A DNA stretch of 6,199 nucleotides from CAYTLQ01 sp964438715 (GTDB lineage Bacteria > Bacteroidota > Ignavibacteria > Ignavibacteriales > Ignavibacteriaceae): NCBI GenBank assembly GCA_964438715.1, contig CAYTLQ010000198.1:1-6199 (forward strand), read 5' to 3'. Shown one piece after another: positions 4,946 to 6,199 of this stretch. The notes under the pieces were generated by a model that was not told the origin of the DNA, made no database searches, and saw nothing but the letters and a program-made list of their open reading frames with translations. A program made the translations under genes and the position numbers. How positions within the stretch are numbered: position 1 is the stretch's first letter; each line of letters starts with the position of its first letter.

Positions 4946-6199
4946 TCACCACCGAAATACAAGGCCGAATCGTACATTAAAGGGCTCATTCCTGTATCCG
5001 GACCAGTGAAAATTATTTTTATTCAGTAAGTTATTAATTTTTACAGTCATTAGAAATTCATTGGTGAAAAGATATTCACCTTCCAACCCAATTATTACCG
5101 AGGGCTCTAATTCTTGTTTGTTTTCTCTATCGGTAAATCGTTTTCCAATGTATGCAATATTAAACCTGAAAAATATATCGGTGTTTAATTTTCTACCGTA
5201 TTCTGCTTCAACCATAATGCCGGGCTCGAATGGCAGAGTGTTTCCGGAAGTATCGCTGACATTCCGAAAACTCATATCGGCAGAAAAATATCCGAAGTTT
5301 TCCGGGTTCAATAATACTTTTAGATTTGCTTCAATTAGTTTTGCCTCTGTTCCCTTCAGATGAAACAATCCCGGGGTTGTACTCTCCTCAAAGAAGTTAA
5401 AGTTATCGGCACTAGCAAAACCAAGACTACCAATAATTTCCAGCATCTTTTCATATTCGTACTTAACTGAAGCGGAGAGTTTATTATCAACCTTTTGTAG
5501 TGCGGGCGCTACTTGAAGAGGAGTAAAGTACCGGTTTCTCCCAAGTACCTGTTTTAGATCATCTATTCTGTATTCACTGCCGTATTTCGCCTGAATAAAA
5601 ATACCCTTTTTCAATTGTAGTACAAGACCAAATGATGGAGAGAGAGTTTTTATTGTATCGAATTGCATAAAATCCAGCCCGGCAAGTGCATCTAATTTAT
5701 CAGAAATTGTTACCCGTACAGGAGCCTTTAAATAAAGAAAATTTCTTGCAACAGAGCGGGCGGCAGAGTCCTTTGTAGTAATAACGCGGTACTCTGCATT
5801 TGGTTGAAAAACGAAATTATAACTGTTAAATCCCAAATATCCTTTCAATGCGCCGCTGGTTTCCCTGAGATTAACAGGTTGATATGTTGTTAATTCCGTA
5901 TAAAAACCTGCACCATATTGCATCAACTGATTTTTTGGTGCCTGTAAAGAAACCGAGAGATCAAAAAAGTTTAATTTTCTATCTTTCCAATTTGCTGATT
6001 TATAATCTTTATAAGAATTAAAAGAATAATCGGAACGTAATGAGAATAAATGATCTTTAAAGATACCGGCATTATTTCCTCCGGTATAAGAAAATTCTGC
6101 ATCCGGCGTAAAGGAGTAAAGCTCAGCATTTTCCACAAACGCCGTTTTACTAAAACCATTAGCACCTAATCGTAGCCTCATCTCATCAAGTGGTAGCTC
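4946..6199 (-). CDS. Outer-membrane beta-barrel protein, TonB-dependent-receptor-like C-terminal part (5' end outside window)
   Basis: The frame is open from the right edge to TGA at 4946-4948. The first ATG seen (6181) is preceded by six more sense codons (ELPLDE) without a stop, so the true start probably lies outside the window. At least 417 residues are visible and almost all alternate in beta-strand fashion with aromatic girdle residues and short turns, for example YGAGFYTELTTYQP, GYLGFNSYNFVFQP and GIFIQAKYGSEYRI. The last 110 or so residues follow the pattern of TonB-dependent receptor barrels: F-E-P-G-I-M-V-E-A-E-Y, then YIGKRFTD, then VKINNLLNKNNFHWSGYRNEP, ending in the aromatic strand FGLVFRW. 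No plug domain or signal peptide can be seen because the N-terminus is missing. A plugless barrel of another family remains possible. It is the first visible gene of the leftward unit and lies 13 bases before the HU-SPOR start. The substrate is unknown. Confidence 0.75.
   Translation of the reverse strand, partial: ELPLDEMRLRLGANGFSKTAFVENAELYSFTPDAEFSYTGGNNAGIFKDHLFSLRSDYSFNSYKDYKSANWKDRKLNFFDLSVSLQAPKNQLMQYGAGFYTELTTYQPVNLRETSGALKGYLGFNSYNFVFQPNAEYRVITTKDSAARSVARNFLYLKAPVRVTISDKLDALAGLDFMQFDTIKTLSPSFGLVLQLKKGIFIQAKYGSEYRIDDLKQVLGRNRYFTPLQVAPALQKVDNKLSASVKYEYEKMLEIIGSLGFASADNFNFFEESTTPGLFHLKGTEAKLIEANLKVLLNPENFGYFSADMSFRNVSDTSGNTLPFEPGIMVEAEYGRKLNTDIFFRFNIAYIGKRFTDRENKQELEPSVIIGLEGEYLFTNEFLMTVKINNLLNKNNFHWSGYRNEPFNVRFGLVFRW

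Noticed and set aside
5061..6165. Open frames at 5061-5363 (plus) and 5971-6165 (minus, another frame)
   Set aside because: They are shadows of the beta-barrel gene, whose strand pattern is continuous through both regions.

Overview
The window looks like an AT-rich (by eye, roughly 40% GC) chromosomal segment from a member of the Bacteroidota/Chlorobiota/Ignavibacteriota (FCB) group, with Ignavibacteria or a close relative as the best guess. Three things point there: a membrane-anchored protein joining an HU-like domain to a SPOR domain, a TonB-like protein with a Gly-rich acidic linker, and mostly weak Shine-Dalgarno sequences. The assignment rests on protein style only, because no rRNA or other marker gene is present. 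Coding density is very high: no gap between genes exceeds about 35 bases, and I see no RNA genes, mobile elements or CRISPR repeats.

Left half, plus strand (1-2314): five tightly packed genes that read like one transcription unit entered from outside the window. They are the 3' end of a YjbQ/UPF0047-type gene; a secreted six-bladed NHL-type beta-propeller gene that starts at TTG one base after the previous stop; a DUF2085 membrane protein gene overlapping it by 20 bases; a four-helix membrane protein gene coupled by an ATGA overlap; and a 99-residue membrane protein gene. Apart from YjbQ, the biochemical roles are unknown.

Right half, minus strand (2286-6199): three genes read leftward with gaps of 13 and 34 bases, probably one operon. 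In order of transcription they are an outer-membrane beta-barrel resembling the C-terminal part of a TonB-dependent receptor (its 5' end lies beyond the right edge); a 632-residue protein with an N-terminal HU/IHF-like domain, a long acidic linker, one membrane helix and a C-terminal SPOR domain; and a TonB-like energy transducer with the SxxxH membrane-helix signature. Together they span cytoplasm/nucleoid, inner membrane, peptidoglycan and outer membrane. The HU-TM-SPOR protein is the most interesting item: its layout suggests a tether between the chromosome and septal peptidoglycan.

The two units converge and their coding regions overlap tail to tail by 29 bases (2286-2314), with no visible terminator between them.
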